A stretch of 64,000 nt of DNA from Erythrobacter sp. YT30 (GTDB lineage: Bacteria; Pseudomonadota; Alphaproteobacteria; Sphingomonadales; Sphingomonadaceae): the NCBI RefSeq assembly GCF_001542875.1, contig NZ_LMAF01000002.1, positions 1,847,863 through 1,911,862 on the forward strand. The letters are read 5' to 3'. Position numbers and translations under genes: made by a program. This document shows, piece after piece, positions 9,102-18,009 of the stretch (its first letter is position 1; the number at the start of each line of letters is the position of its first letter). Under the pieces are notes generated by a model that did no database searches, had not been told where the DNA came from, and was given only the letters and a program-made list of their open reading frames with translations.

Positions 9102-10139
9102 TTAAGGCCGGGCCCGGTCCTCGATTTGGGCAAGGATTTCATCCCAGCGCACCAGCTTGAAATTCTGGGCATCGGGAGGATTCACTCCATCTTGAGCGAC
9201 GAAGAGACCACGGGGAAATTCGGGCCCGAAAGATCGCGGATCGAGCTCAATCCCATCGGTTTCTTCAACGCTTCCAAAAGCGCCCTCGACTATGCGGAAG
9301 CGACCAAGCGGTTCCATGGTTGGAAGGCGGTAAACGGCAAAGGCATTGTCGCCCTGACTTGACGCGACAAGGTAACCGCCATCTGCGCCTTCAGGAGCGA
9401 GTGCCAGACCTTCGACATCAGGGACGGTCATGCCAGTACCTGTTGGAGCGACCAGCTCCTTTTCTCCCGTCTCGATATCAATTGCCCAGACGCCAGCAGC
9501 CTCTTCTCCTAAGTAAAGAGTGTTCGTCCGATCATCGACGACGCATCCCTCTGGTTGACTGGGAACTGACGCGAGCGTGGTCGTCTCATGCGCGAGGTCT
9601 CCGGACGGGCCTTCGCTGATGAGGGTGCGATAGATCACTCCGCTCTTGGGCGCGGAGAATGCATAAAATGAGCGGTCAGCGGCTGGTTCGCTCAAACAGA
9701 TACCGTAACCTTCTCCCGGACCGACGGGAATCCGTCGCGCGCCCCCGAATTCCGGATTCCTCGGATCAATGATCGAGACCGAAAGATGCGCTGTTTCGAG
9801 GTCCGATCGATCGCTTGCGACGATGACCACAAAGCCAGCGATTTCGACAAGATCGACATTGTTGAGACCGGGCGCTTCTAGAAAGCTCAGCTGCTCACCT
9901 TGCAGATTATAGATGTGCAGCCCTGCTTTTTTGTCGGTCCCCACAATCAGGCTTTTCGCTGGGTCTTCGGGATTTCGCCAAATCGCCGGATCATCAGCCG
10001 CGTCTTCGTTTGTCGTGCCCACGGGTACAGTCTCGGCGCTTGCCATAACTGAGACAGCCGGGTCGCCACGCGGGATCGTCGCGCAAGCCGCCGCAATGCC
10101 GAGCGTGATCAGCGCAAAGCCATGAAATGCCTTGGACAT
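9102..10139 (-). CDS. Beta-propeller phytase (3-phytase), probable lipoprotein
   Basis: 345 residues. Diagnostic segments of the BPP phytase family are present: DDPAIW, SLIVGTDKKAGLHIY, EGCVVDDRTNTLYLGEE, DVEGLALAPEG, GYLVASSQGDNAFAVY, TDGIEL and FPRGLFVAQDG. These enzymes bind calcium and release phosphate from inositol hexakisphosphate. The N-terminus has a hydrophobic stretch ending IAAAC (Cys about residue 20), which looks like a lipobox, so an outer-membrane or periplasmic lipoprotein is likely. The start overlaps the stop of the upstream TonB receptor by one base (TGATG at 10137-10141), so the two are co-translated: receptor imports, phytase dephosphorylates. Confidence 0.95.
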   Translation of the reverse strand: MSKAFHGFALITLGIAAACATIPRGDPAVSVMASAETVPVGTTNEDAADDPAIWRNPEDPAKSLIVGTDKKAGLHIYNLQGEQLSFLEAPGLNNVDLVEIAGFVVIVASDRSDLETAHLSVSIIDPRNPEFGGARRIPVGPGEGYGICLSEPAADRSFYAFSAPKSGVIYRTLISEGPSGDLAHETTTLASVPSQPEGCVVDDRTNTLYLGEEAAGVWAIDIETGEKELVAPTGTGMTVPDVEGLALAPEGADGGYLVASSQGDNAFAVYRLPTMEPLGRFRIVEGAFGSVEETDGIELDPRSFGPEFPRGLFVAQDGVNPPDAQNFKLVRWDEILAQIEDRARP

Positions 10140-12931
10140 CAGAAAGTCAGCCTAACGCCGCCCTTCATCGTCCAATTGTATTCTTCATATTGGAGAATGT
10201 TCTGGCGGCCGCCCAGATTGTTGAATGCGAAGAATTCGGCATTGTTGATGTTGATCCATTCGAAATAAACCTGGACGTTGTCAGTGGCCTGATATCGCGC
10301 GGTGAAATCAAGCTGGAACAGGCTGTCCGTGAACCGGTCAAAATCGGGACCATCGCCATTGATTTCATCAAGGAAGCCATCGCGATACGTGCCCGCAAGG
10401 CGCAGGTTCAACCCCGCCTTCTCATAGCCTAGCACAGCATTGAATGTGTTCTCACTGGTTGCCGGCAGCGCGATCTCGCGGAACGTGGGTGTTGCGTTGA
10501 TGTCACCAATATCGCCGTCTGCGATCAGGCCGCTTGCATCGGTATATGTGTAGTTGAACTGAACCAAGGTCCCATCAAGAAAGCCGGGAAGAAAATCGAG
10601 CTTTTGGTAGAAGCCAAACTCGAAACCATAGATCTCGGCGCTTTCGCCGTTGATGAATGTTTCGGCCTCTTCGAAATCGACGCCAAACAATGTGCCGGGG
10701 CTGTCGAGGACAAGCTCTGTGATGTAGTCGTCCAGATCCTTGTAAAAGAATGCCGCCGTGATCGCGCCGTTATTGGCCATGTAATATTCGATCGACGCAT
10801 CGATGTTCCATGCGGTCGTTGGATCAAGCGTGGGATTGCCGATCACCGCCTCATTGTCTTCGTCGATTTCAACACGCGGCGCGAGCTGCTCGAAATTGGG
10901 CCGTACAAGGCTGCGATATCCAGCGAGGCGCATAATCAAATTGTCTTGCGCTGCGTAGCGGACGTTGATGCTTGGCAGCCAGTGATCGTAATCGCGCTCA
11001 AAATTGAGCGGTGTCACAGTGACATTTTCGTCGGCATCAACCGCGGTGGTGAAGCCGTTCAAAGTGTTGTCTGTGCGCTCGTACCGGACGCCGCCGATCA
11101 CAAGCAGGTTATCCGTCTCCCAGCGTCCTAGAAGATAACCCGCCAGTATGTCTTCTTCGACGGCGTAGTCTTGGTTCGCACTATCGATAGCGGAATCCGG
11201 TTGGACCAATTCAAAGGTCGAGAAATTTGAATTGAAGAATTCGGTTGCCTCACCAAGGCCTGGCAAAGGTGCAAGATTGGCGAGAGTGTTGGATGGCCCT
11301 TCGCCGAGCACATCGGCCAAAGTGTAATCATCGCGCTCATAAAATTCGATTGTGCCTTCGAACGTCTTCTCACGGAAGCGAGCCTTTGCGCCGCCCTGTA
11401 TTGTGAAAACGCCGCTGTCGGTGACAATGTCATAGCCAAGGTCGAATTGTCCGGCGAACTCCTCGTCCTCAGCGTCGGAAAGGACCGTCAGTTCCACCTC
11501 GTCCAGTTCATAAACCGATGGATCGAAAAAGGCGTTGTTCCCCGTCACGCTGAAGACAGGCCGGCGTAGCTCTGAAAAGTCGAACGCGACGCCAAGGCCG
11601 CTATCTTCAAATTCGGCAGCGAACACAGTTGGGTCGACTGAGCCTTCTTCCAGTTCGGAAGATTTGGCCCAGCTAACCGAATACTCAGCGTTAAGATCGC
11701 CCCAATCGCTCTCCCCTCCGAATACGAGTGTCCGGATACGCTGTCGTTCAAAGCGGTCTTTGACGTCGCGCTCTGCCTCAATGACCGCGTCGGTATCGTC
11801 GAACGTTGGATTGGCGCTTGTACCCCCGACATTTGCATCGCCGAGCCCAAAGATCAGGCGGCGGCGGAATTCCTGATCGTCGAACTGGCTCCAGACGCCT
11901 TTCAGGTACAGCTCGGTGCTTTCACCAACGCGCGCATCGAAGCCCAGCGTTGCACTGATCCGTTCGCGATCGACGAGATAGTCACGATATTGGACTTCCT
12001 CGGCGTAAATCTGGCCGTCTTCCAACTGCCAGTCATCAGCTTCGATATTGTCTGTCTGAAACTCGCGATCATAATACGATATGCCGCCTGTGACCCCGAA
12101 ATTGTCGGTTAGTCGAGTGGAGAAATCGGCGCTCAAATCCGCTGTGAAGGTGTCACGTAGCTCATTGTAACTGCCGCCGATCTTTGCAACGAACAGATCT
12201 TTCTTGCGGTCAAAGGCGCTCGTGGTCTGGATTTCAATCGAAGCCCCAATCGTGTCGGCATCCATATCCGGTGTAAGCGATTTCTTGACTTCGATGCTTT
12301 CGATGATTTCGCTCGACACGACATCAAGCGCGACCGCGCGGATATCGCCTTCGGGCGAAGGGATACGGACACCGTTTACCGAAGTTGCATTCAGGTTTGG
12401 ATCGAGACCGCGGACCGCCACAAATCGTCCTTCGCCCTGATCGTTCAGGACATTGATCCCCGGTAGGCGGCGAAGACTTTCGGCAACGTTCTGATCGGGA
12501 AACTGTCCAATCGCATCGCGCGTAAGCACATCGGACACGCCATCAGCAGCGCGCTTGCGCGACAGTGCAGAAGCCTGCGCGGCGCTTTGGCCGATCACAA
12601 GGATTTGCGACCCTGTCTGCCCCAGTGCAAAATCGCGTGTGACAGTGCCTTGGGCGGGGACCGCGACCGTGTACTGCACGGGATCTGCGCCAATATAGCT
12701 CGCAACAATAGTGTATGAACCTTCAGGAACGTCGTTGAAGACGAAGGTACCATCGCGCTCAGTTGTGGTCCGGCGCCCTAGCTCAACAATACGAACCTCT
12801 ACAGCCTGCAGGGCATCGACATCAGACGCATCCGATACGGTGCCGCGAACTTCGCCAGCGAACGCAGGTGTGGCAAGGCCCGCCGCCAGCGCGATCGCAC
12901 CGGACGTCGCGAGTAAACGTGAAAGCAGCAT
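10139..12931 (-). CDS. TonB-dependent receptor with N-terminal carboxypeptidase-regulatory-like domain
   Basis: 930 residues. Order of domains: signal peptide ending near FAGEVRG; an Ig-like carboxypeptidase-regulatory domain (about 25-105, with VSDASDVDALQAVEV and GTFVFNDVPEGSYTI); plug domain (DVLTRDAIGQFPDQNVAESLRRLPG, split here only for description, then VAVRGLDPNLN); and a 22-strand-type barrel ending in the OMP signature RLTF with terminal Phe. Its plug begins like the sphingomonad receptors that import oligosaccharides or similar polar solutes. Since the phytase gene follows in the TGATG overlap, phytate or a lower inositol phosphate is the likely ligand. The 5' flank contains a long inverted repeat (13037-13086). 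Confidence 0.92.
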   Translation of the reverse strand: MLLSRLLATSGAIALAAGLATPAFAGEVRGTVSDASDVDALQAVEVRIVELGRRTTTERDGTFVFNDVPEGSYTIVASYIGADPVQYTVAVPAQGTVTRDFALGQTGSQILVIGQSAAQASALSRKRAADGVSDVLTRDAIGQFPDQNVAESLRRLPGINVLNDQGEGRFVAVRGLDPNLNATSVNGVRIPSPEGDIRAVALDVVSSEIIESIEVKKSLTPDMDADTIGASIEIQTTSAFDRKKDLFVAKIGGSYNELRDTFTADLSADFSTRLTDNFGVTGGISYYDREFQTDNIEADDWQLEDGQIYAEEVQYRDYLVDRERISATLGFDARVGESTELYLKGVWSQFDDQEFRRRLIFGLGDANVGGTSANPTFDDTDAVIEAERDVKDRFERQRIRTLVFGGESDWGDLNAEYSVSWAKSSELEEGSVDPTVFAAEFEDSGLGVAFDFSELRRPVFSVTGNNAFFDPSVYELDEVELTVLSDAEDEEFAGQFDLGYDIVTDSGVFTIQGGAKARFREKTFEGTIEFYERDDYTLADVLGEGPSNTLANLAPLPGLGEATEFFNSNFSTFELVQPDSAIDSANQDYAVEEDILAGYLLGRWETDNLLVIGGVRYERTDNTLNGFTTAVDADENVTVTPLNFERDYDHWLPSINVRYAAQDNLIMRLAGYRSLVRPNFEQLAPRVEIDEDNEAVIGNPTLDPTTAWNIDASIEYYMANNGAITAAFFYKDLDDYITELVLDSPGTLFGVDFEEAETFINGESAEIYGFEFGFYQKLDFLPGFLDGTLVQFNYTYTDASGLIADGDIGDINATPTFREIALPATSENTFNAVLGYEKAGLNLRLAGTYRDGFLDEINGDGPDFDRFTDSLFQLDFTARYQATDNVQVYFEWININNAEFFAFNNLGGRQNILQYEEYNWTMKGGVRLTF

Positions 12932-13036
12932 TTGGTATCCCCCAACAATGGCCAGAGCGGCCCGGTCGGGTGATCCGGTAGAACGTCAAGTTTACGTCGA
13001 TGCGACCGGAGCATAACCAAACGCTTACAATTGCAG

Positions 13037-13086
13037 CTTTTGTTTCACATCACAGCCATCCCCCTGTCGTCGAAGCGAAACAAAAG
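13037..13086. repeat. 10-bp inverted repeat upstream of the phytase operon
   Basis: CTTTTGTTTC (13037-13046) and GAAACAAAAG (13077-13086) are perfect inverted arms separated by 30 bases, about 105-155 bases before the start of the TonB receptor/phytase operon. It may be an operator with two half-sites, or a 5' leader hairpin. No poly-T follows on the operon strand. Confidence 0.5.
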
Positions 13087-13486
13087 GCGCGGTTTTTACT
13101 AAATTCTCGAGATAAATCTTTCGACATGAATGCTGGTTTCCTGCGGACATCAGCCCAGATCATGACGTTTTCTTGACCAGTGTCACAGGATCGACGGCGA
13201 AGTGCCTCTGGCAAGACCCCCAATTCACACAGGGCCACTGACTACGTGTTCACTGTGCTGAACCAGAGCGACAAGCCCTCCGCTTTCGGCACGACGTAGA
13301 CGTTTCTTGTCGCGACGAGCCTCCGTCTCGACAGCTGCTATGGCGAGGTATTGGAGCGTAAAATCAGGTCGCCTGCGTGCAGTACGAGTTACAGCTGCTA
13401 GCTTTGGACAGAAAGACTTTGCCTGCCTCGATCTACCCGGCTCAGAGGAAGAGAGGACTGAATGCTGAAACAACCATTGAAAATAA
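13087..13486. other. Gene-free stretch 3' of tRNA-Val
   Basis: About 400 bases between the inverted repeat and the 3' end of tRNA-Val. I see no convincing gene: the short frames here have no ribosome site or recognisable family. A sequence TTGACCAGTGTCAC near 13175-13188 loosely resembles a -35 or operator. Since the region lies directly downstream of a tRNA 3' end, a favoured place for integrative elements, it could hold decayed mobile DNA, but no integrase remnant was recognised. Confidence 0.4.
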
Positions 13487-13561
13487 TGGTGGGCGCGGCA
13501 AGGATTGAACTTGCGACCCCACCCGTGTGAAGGGTGTGCTCTACCACTGAGCTACGCGCCC
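13487..13561 (-). tRNA. tRNA-Val (CAC anticodon)
   Basis: Read on the minus strand: acceptor GGGCGCG, D-arm GCTC...GAGC, anticodon stem CACCC/GGGTG with loop TTCACAC giving anticodon CAC (valine, GUG codons), T-arm GCAAG-TTCAATC-CTTGC, acceptor CGCGCCC, discriminator A and encoded CCA. Total 75 nt including CCA. Immediately 3' the sequence can form ACCATT/AATGGT (13473-13490) followed by a short T-run, a weak candidate terminator that would include the CCA end. Confidence 0.97.
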
Positions 13562-13666
13562 GCCTCATTTCGCTCTTCAAAAGCTGCGCCAAAGGCGAGG
13601 GCGGGCGTTTACTGTTCGGATTTGCGATTGGCAAGCGCTGCTTCGAGCCGCGTCCAGCCTTTCGAT

Positions 13667-15547
13667 CTAGTCGACGAAGAGTGCCTTTACCACAGATAGC
13701 CAGGTGCGGTTCGATGCAGCGCCTTGAGGGCTCGGCTGAGTGGGGCATTCAAGGCAATAGGCCTGAATGCCTTGCGCGCCTGACAGCCTCTCGAGATCAG
13801 CTGCAACCCGACTGACCAGCAATTGCTGACCCATCGCAGCGCGAGCGAACAGATCAGCTCCACGCGGCGTGGAATCTGCATCACTGGCTAGCAATTGGCG
13901 GATGAGCGAATCGTAGCTGTCTTCTTGTGCGCCGAGATAGACCGGGCTCCAGCCGCCTTCCTCTAAATTGGCTTGACCTGCGACCCATTCGAGCGCGTCC
14001 TGAAGACCGCCAAACTGATCAATCAGCTTAAGCTGCCGCGCAGTGCCCCCGTCGTAGACGCGGCCCTGGCCAAGCTCATCGGCCTTGTCCTTGCTGATCC
14101 CGCGCGCTTTTGCGACGCGATCAAGGAAATCGCTGTAAGTGTCGGTGATCGTCGCCTGAAAAATCGCATCGGTTTCCGGTGTCAGGCCGCCGACGATATC
14201 GGGCTGTCCTGAGAGCGGTGTCGTGCGAAAGCCATCGGCATCGACGCCGATCTGGCCAATCGCATTTTCGAATGTTGGGAGCACCGCAAAGACGCCAATC
14301 GATCCGGTAATCGTTTCAGGCTGTGCAAAAATTCGGTCTCCCGCTGTTGCCACCCAATACCCGCCGCTTGCCGCGATATTGGCAAAAGAGACAGCGACAG
14401 GAATATCCTTGGCTTTGTACCGCAGGATAGCGCGGCGGATTTCTTCAGACGCCGTGACGGACCCGCCGGGCGAGTCCACGCGCACAACAAGCCCGGCCAG
14501 ATCATCATCAAGCGCATTGTCGAGAACGTCAGCAATCCGTGTGCCGCCAGCGGTGCCGGGGCCCGCTTCGCCATCAATGATCGTGCCTGCAACGGTGACA
14601 ACGCCGATCTTCTTGCCGCTCGTACTGGGCGCGGTATCGGCGAGGAATGGGCCGAGATCGCTCTTGGCATAGGTGCCAGGGCCATCGTCCCACCGATTTT
14701 CGCCAGCGATTTCGGCCACGCGTTCGCCAAATTCAACACGGTTGCCGAGTTTATCGACTAATCCAGCATCAAGCGCCGCCTCGGCAAGATCGCCTGATGA
14801 TGCCTCAACCCATGCGACGGCATCGCCGGTCACACGGTCAAGATCTGCTTTGGGGCGGGCCTTCTTCACATTGGCCTGCCATTCCTCCCAGAGTGCGCCG
14901 TAAAGACTTTCGATGTTCTGACGCGCTGGTTCTGAAAGGCTGGTGCGTTCGTAGGGTTCGACCGCCGATTTGAATTCACCGACCCTGTAAATCCGCGCAT
15001 TGATGTTCAGGTTTTCAATCAGGTCTTTGTAGAAAAGGATGCTGCCGCCGGGCCCTGCAATCAGCGCGCCACCCAATGGATCGGCCCACACCTCGCTTGC
15101 ATGGCTGGCGAGGAGCATCTGATCATCGCCGTAGGCAAGCGCATATGCGAGCACCGGCTTTTCAGCAGCGCGCACGCGGTCCATCGCTTCGCCAATGGCC
15201 TGCAAGTGCACCTGGCCGCCGCCGAGAAAAGCCGACATGTCGATGACAACAGCCTTGATCCGATCATCGCTTGCCGCGCTGTCCAATGCGCGAACAATAT
15301 CACGGGCCTGATATTCGGTTGGTGGAGCCTCTCCACTTACGAGCGCTGCAAAGGGATCGATCAGGCTGCGTTCTTCAACGACGAAGCCTGACAAGTTGAT
15401 TTCCAACGCGCCTTCGCGAACTTGGCCAGGGTTGGGGGTTGCGGACAAAATGCTGAACAGCGCGAGAAAGAACAGCAGCATGAATATGAGGACGAGTGCG
15501 TCCTTTATGCCAACCAGAACTTTCCAGACCTTACCAACAAATGCCAT
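13667..15547 (-). CDS. sppA: Signal peptide peptidase SppA, 67K type
   Basis: Serine protease of family S49, 626 residues from the chosen ATG. A membrane anchor lies at about residues 15-40 (ALVLIFMLLFFLALFSIL). The duplicated ClpP-like fold has the general-base lysine in GEFKSAVEPY (Lys193) and the nucleophile in AASGGYWVA (Ser394); their spacing of 201 matches the E. coli pair. It degrades signal peptides left in the inner membrane. The frame can be extended to a GTG at 15613, but the ATG at 15547 has a GGGAA site seven bases upstream and gives the usual N-terminus for the family. A divergent promoter region separates it from pyrB. Confidence 0.93.
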   Translation of the reverse strand: MAFVGKVWKVLVGIKDALVLIFMLLFFLALFSILSATPNPGQVREGALEINLSGFVVEERSLIDPFAALVSGEAPPTEYQARDIVRALDSAASDDRIKAVVIDMSAFLGGGQVHLQAIGEAMDRVRAAEKPVLAYALAYGDDQMLLASHASEVWADPLGGALIAGPGGSILFYKDLIENLNINARIYRVGEFKSAVEPYERTSLSEPARQNIESLYGALWEEWQANVKKARPKADLDRVTGDAVAWVEASSGDLAEAALDAGLVDKLGNRVEFGERVAEIAGENRWDDGPGTYAKSDLGPFLADTAPSTSGKKIGVVTVAGTIIDGEAGPGTAGGTRIADVLDNALDDDLAGLVVRVDSPGGSVTASEEIRRAILRYKAKDIPVAVSFANIAASGGYWVATAGDRIFAQPETITGSIGVFAVLPTFENAIGQIGVDADGFRTTPLSGQPDIVGGLTPETDAIFQATITDTYSDFLDRVAKARGISKDKADELGQGRVYDGGTARQLKLIDQFGGLQDALEWVAGQANLEEGGWSPVYLGAQEDSYDSLIRQLLASDADSTPRGADLFARAAMGQQLLVSRVAADLERLSGAQGIQAYCLECPTQPSPQGAASNRTWLSVVKALFVD

Positions 15548-15693
15548 ATTTGAATTCCCATGTGCGGCAGAGGGCGTGAATAGCTCTGCCAAAGACAACA
15601 ATGATCTAGTCACTCAAACCCCAAACTTCCATGGGAAACCGCGCAAATCTTGGGTTGAGCGAATGACACCGCTCGACTAACAGCATCGCTTTA

Positions 15694-16713
15694 ATGGACA
15701 ATACGGCACCGAATCCTGCGCTAGACCGCTTTCCCGCGGGGCGTCTGGCTTTTCCGCATCGCGATTTGACCGGTATCGGGCAACTTGAACGGCACGAAAT
15801 TCTCTATCTGCTCGCCTCGGCGGAGCAATGGGTGGAGCTCAATCGTCAAAGCGCCAAGCATGCAGGGCTGCTCGCCGGGCTCACTATCATCAACGCATTT
15901 TTTGAAAACTCGACGCGCACGCTTTTGAGCTTTGAAATTGCAGGCAAAAGGCTGGGCGCAGATGTCGTCAATATGCATGCTGCGCAAAGCTCGGTGAAAA
16001 AGGGTGAAACGCTGATCGACACCGCGATCACGCTTAATGCGATGCGAGCGGATGCGATTGTGATCCGGCATGGATCGAGTGGGGCGACGCAGTTGATCGC
16101 GGACAAGGTTGATTGCCCCGTTTTGAACGCGGGAGATGGGAGCCACGAACATCCCACGCAGGCTTTGCTTGATGCGCTCGCGCTGCGTGCAAAACTGGCA
16201 GAGCGCGGCGAGGAAGCTGAAGATTTCACCGGACGGACAATCCTGATTTGCGGCGATATCCTGCACAGCAGAGTGGCGCGGTCCAATATGTTGTGCCTTC
16301 AGGCAATGGGAGCGCAAGTGCGCGCGTGTGCGCCGCCTGCCTTGATGCCAGCGGGGATTGAGGCGATGGGGGTGGAGCCGTTCTCCAATTTCGATGCCGC
16401 ACTCGAAGGCTGCGATGTTGTGATGATGCTGCGCCTCCAGCAAGAGCGGATGGCGGGCCAGTTCATCCCTTCAGCGCGCGAATATCACCACCTTTACGGC
16501 CTCACGAAAGCGCGCCTGGCGAGTGCATCGCCCGAAGCTCTGGTTATGCACCCCGGGCCCATGAACCGGGGCGTGGAGATCGATAGCGAGGTTGCCGATA
16601 TGCTCGACCGATCGATCATTACCCAGCAGGTGGAAATGGGCGTTGCGATCCGCATGGCGTGCCTCGATGTGCTGACGCGCACTGCTCGCGGCGTAGAGGG
16701 GTGGAGCGTATGA
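15694..16713 (+). CDS. pyrB: Aspartate carbamoyltransferase catalytic subunit
   Basis: 339 residues. The carbamoyl phosphate loop STRT is at 73-76 within [13 protein letters not shown], and HPTQALLD starts at 153; the C-terminus has [12 protein letters not shown], the aspartate-binding region of ATCases. It catalyses the first committed step of pyrimidine synthesis, carbamoyl phosphate plus aspartate to carbamoyl aspartate. No obvious ribosome site precedes the ATG. It overlaps the following dihydroorotase-like gene by four bases (ATGA), an arrangement known for class A/Pseudomonas-type ATCases, where PyrB needs an inactive dihydroorotase partner. No pyrI regulatory subunit is nearby. Confidence 0.97.
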   Translation: MDNTAPNPALDRFPAGRLAFPHRDLTGIGQLERHEILYLLASAEQWVELNRQSAKHAGLLAGLTIINAFFENSTRTLLSFEIAGKRLGADVVNMHAAQSSVKKGETLIDTAITLNAMRADAIVIRHGSSGATQLIADKVDCPVLNAGDGSHEHPTQALLDALALRAKLAERGEEAEDFTGRTILICGDILHSRVARSNMLCLQAMGAQVRACAPPALMPAGIEAMGVEPFSNFDAALEGCDVVMMLRLQQERMAGQFIPSAREYHHLYGLTKARLASASPEALVMHPGPMNRGVEIDSEVADMLDRSIITQQVEMGVAIRMACLDVLTRTARGVEGWSV

Positions 16714-17945
16714 AGCAGGCGCGGCCTCTGACTATCACAGACGGGAAGCTGGTGACGCCTGATGGCGTCGTGGAAGGCGCGCTTCGACTGGTCGATGGCG
16801 CGATTACAGGCCATGGCCCTGATGTTTCGGCTGAGGCCGACGATCAGGTGATTGAAGCTGGCGGAATGCTAGTCGCGCCGGGTATCGTCGATCTGGGAGT
16901 GTTCGCGGTCGATAAACCCGCATTTCACTTTGGCGGAATTACGCGGGCGGCCTTGATGCCCGATCAATCCCCGCCGCTCGATTACCCGAGCCGCGTCAAC
17001 TACATTGCGAAATCGGGAAAGCCGGATTTCTGGGTTCACCCTCTGGCAGCCGCGACGCGCAGGCTTGAGGGTAGTGAACTCGCGGAGATTGGCCTGATGC
17101 GCGATGCAGGCGCTCGCGGAGTTGCGACCGGGCGGCAATGGATCGCCGATAGCGGCGTTATGCTGCGACTGCTGCAATACGCAGCGATGCTTGATCTCGT
17201 CGTTGTTGCTCATTCAGAGGATGCTGCGCTTGTGGGCGAAGCAGCAGCGACCGCTGGTGAAGTTGCGACGCGGTTGGGCCTGCCAAGCGCTCCAGCAGAG
17301 GCGGAGACTTTAGCGCTTGCCCGCGACCTTGCGCTTGCAGAAATGACAGGTGCGCGGCTTCATTTCCGGCAGGTGACGACGGCTGCAGGGTTCGATCTGG
17401 TGCGTGCTGCCAAGTCGCGCGGGGTCAACGTTACGTGCGGTATCACGCCCGCGCATTTCCTATTGTCGGATCTGGAAACCGCGGACTTCCGAACCTTTGC
17501 CAAACTCTCGCCTCCCTTGCGCAGCGATGCTGATCGGCAGGCAGCAATTGCTGCGATTGGCGAGGGCGTCGTCGATGTGATCTCAAGCGGCCATGATCCG
17601 CGAGGGCCAGAGGATAAGCGCTTGCCATTCGGTGATGCTGCTCCGGGTATGGCAGGAGCGGAAACAGTTTTGGCGATGACTTTGGGATTAGTGCGCGATG
17701 GCGTGATTGATCTGCCGCGCGCGTTTGATCTTTTGGCGCGCAATCCGGCCAGGCTTTTGGACGTACCCGCGGGCGCAATCGAATTGGGCCTCGAAGCGGA
17801 CATCGCGATTGTTGATCCCGAAGCGCCGTGGGTGATTGATCGGACCAAAATGGAAGCGACCGCCGACAACACTCCGTTTGATCGGCAAGGCGCTCAGGGC
17901 CGTGTGCGCGCACTGATCAAGGGCGGGGTGGAGATCGCCCTCTAA
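16710..17945 (+). CDS. pyrX: Dihydroorotase-like protein lacking metal ligands (PyrC'/PyrX type)
   Basis: 411 residues from the ATG overlapping the pyrB stop; the frame extends to 16659 inside pyrB, which is less likely. The fold matches class I dihydroorotases (PGIVDL at 57-62, [40 protein letters not shown]). But the catalytic signatures are gone: the HxH normally following PGxxDL is replaced by GVF, the ICHVS histidine is Gln (FRQVT), TPHH is TPAH, and TDHAPH is SGHDPR. It should therefore not cyclise carbamoyl aspartate. By analogy with Pseudomonas PyrC' it is probably a structural subunit of the ATCase dodecamer. A catalytic pyrC must exist elsewhere. Gene symbol tentative. Confidence 0.88.
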   Translation: MKQARPLTITDGKLVTPDGVVEGALRLVDGAITGHGPDVSAEADDQVIEAGGMLVAPGIVDLGVFAVDKPAFHFGGITRAALMPDQSPPLDYPSRVNYIAKSGKPDFWVHPLAAATRRLEGSELAEIGLMRDAGARGVATGRQWIADSGVMLRLLQYAAMLDLVVVAHSEDAALVGEAAATAGEVATRLGLPSAPAEAETLALARDLALAEMTGARLHFRQVTTAAGFDLVRAAKSRGVNVTCGITPAHFLLSDLETADFRTFAKLSPPLRSDADRQAAIAAIGEGVVDVISSGHDPRGPEDKRLPFGDAAPGMAGAETVLAMTLGLVRDGVIDLPRAFDLLARNPARLLDVPAGAIELGLEADIAIVDPEAPWVIDRTKMEATADNTPFDRQGAQGRVRALIKGGVEIAL

Positions 17946-17946
17946 T

Positions 17947-17980
17947 AAAAAAACCCCGGAAGCTCTCGCTCCCGGGGGTG
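17947..17980 (-). terminator. Rho-independent terminator for the SPOR lipoprotein gene
   Basis: On the minus strand a ten-pair stem (17968-17977 with 17954-17963, one G-T pair) closed by a GAGA tetraloop is followed by seven T residues. It ends the gene at 18010-19464. On the plus strand the same hairpin lies two bases after the pyrX stop and may also act there, although the T-run is poor. Confidence 0.9.
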
Positions 17981-18009
17981 ATTTGCTGAATCTTGAAGCA
18001 GTCTAGCGT

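Noticed and set aside
13037..13060. Possible Pho box before the phytase operon
   Set aside because: Only one CTGTGAT-like half is present and no second copy at 11 bases, so the PhoB consensus is not met.
13225..13473. 82-codon minus-strand frame downstream of tRNA-Val
   Set aside because: No ribosome site, no family resemblance and biased composition; not enough to call a gene or an integrase remnant.
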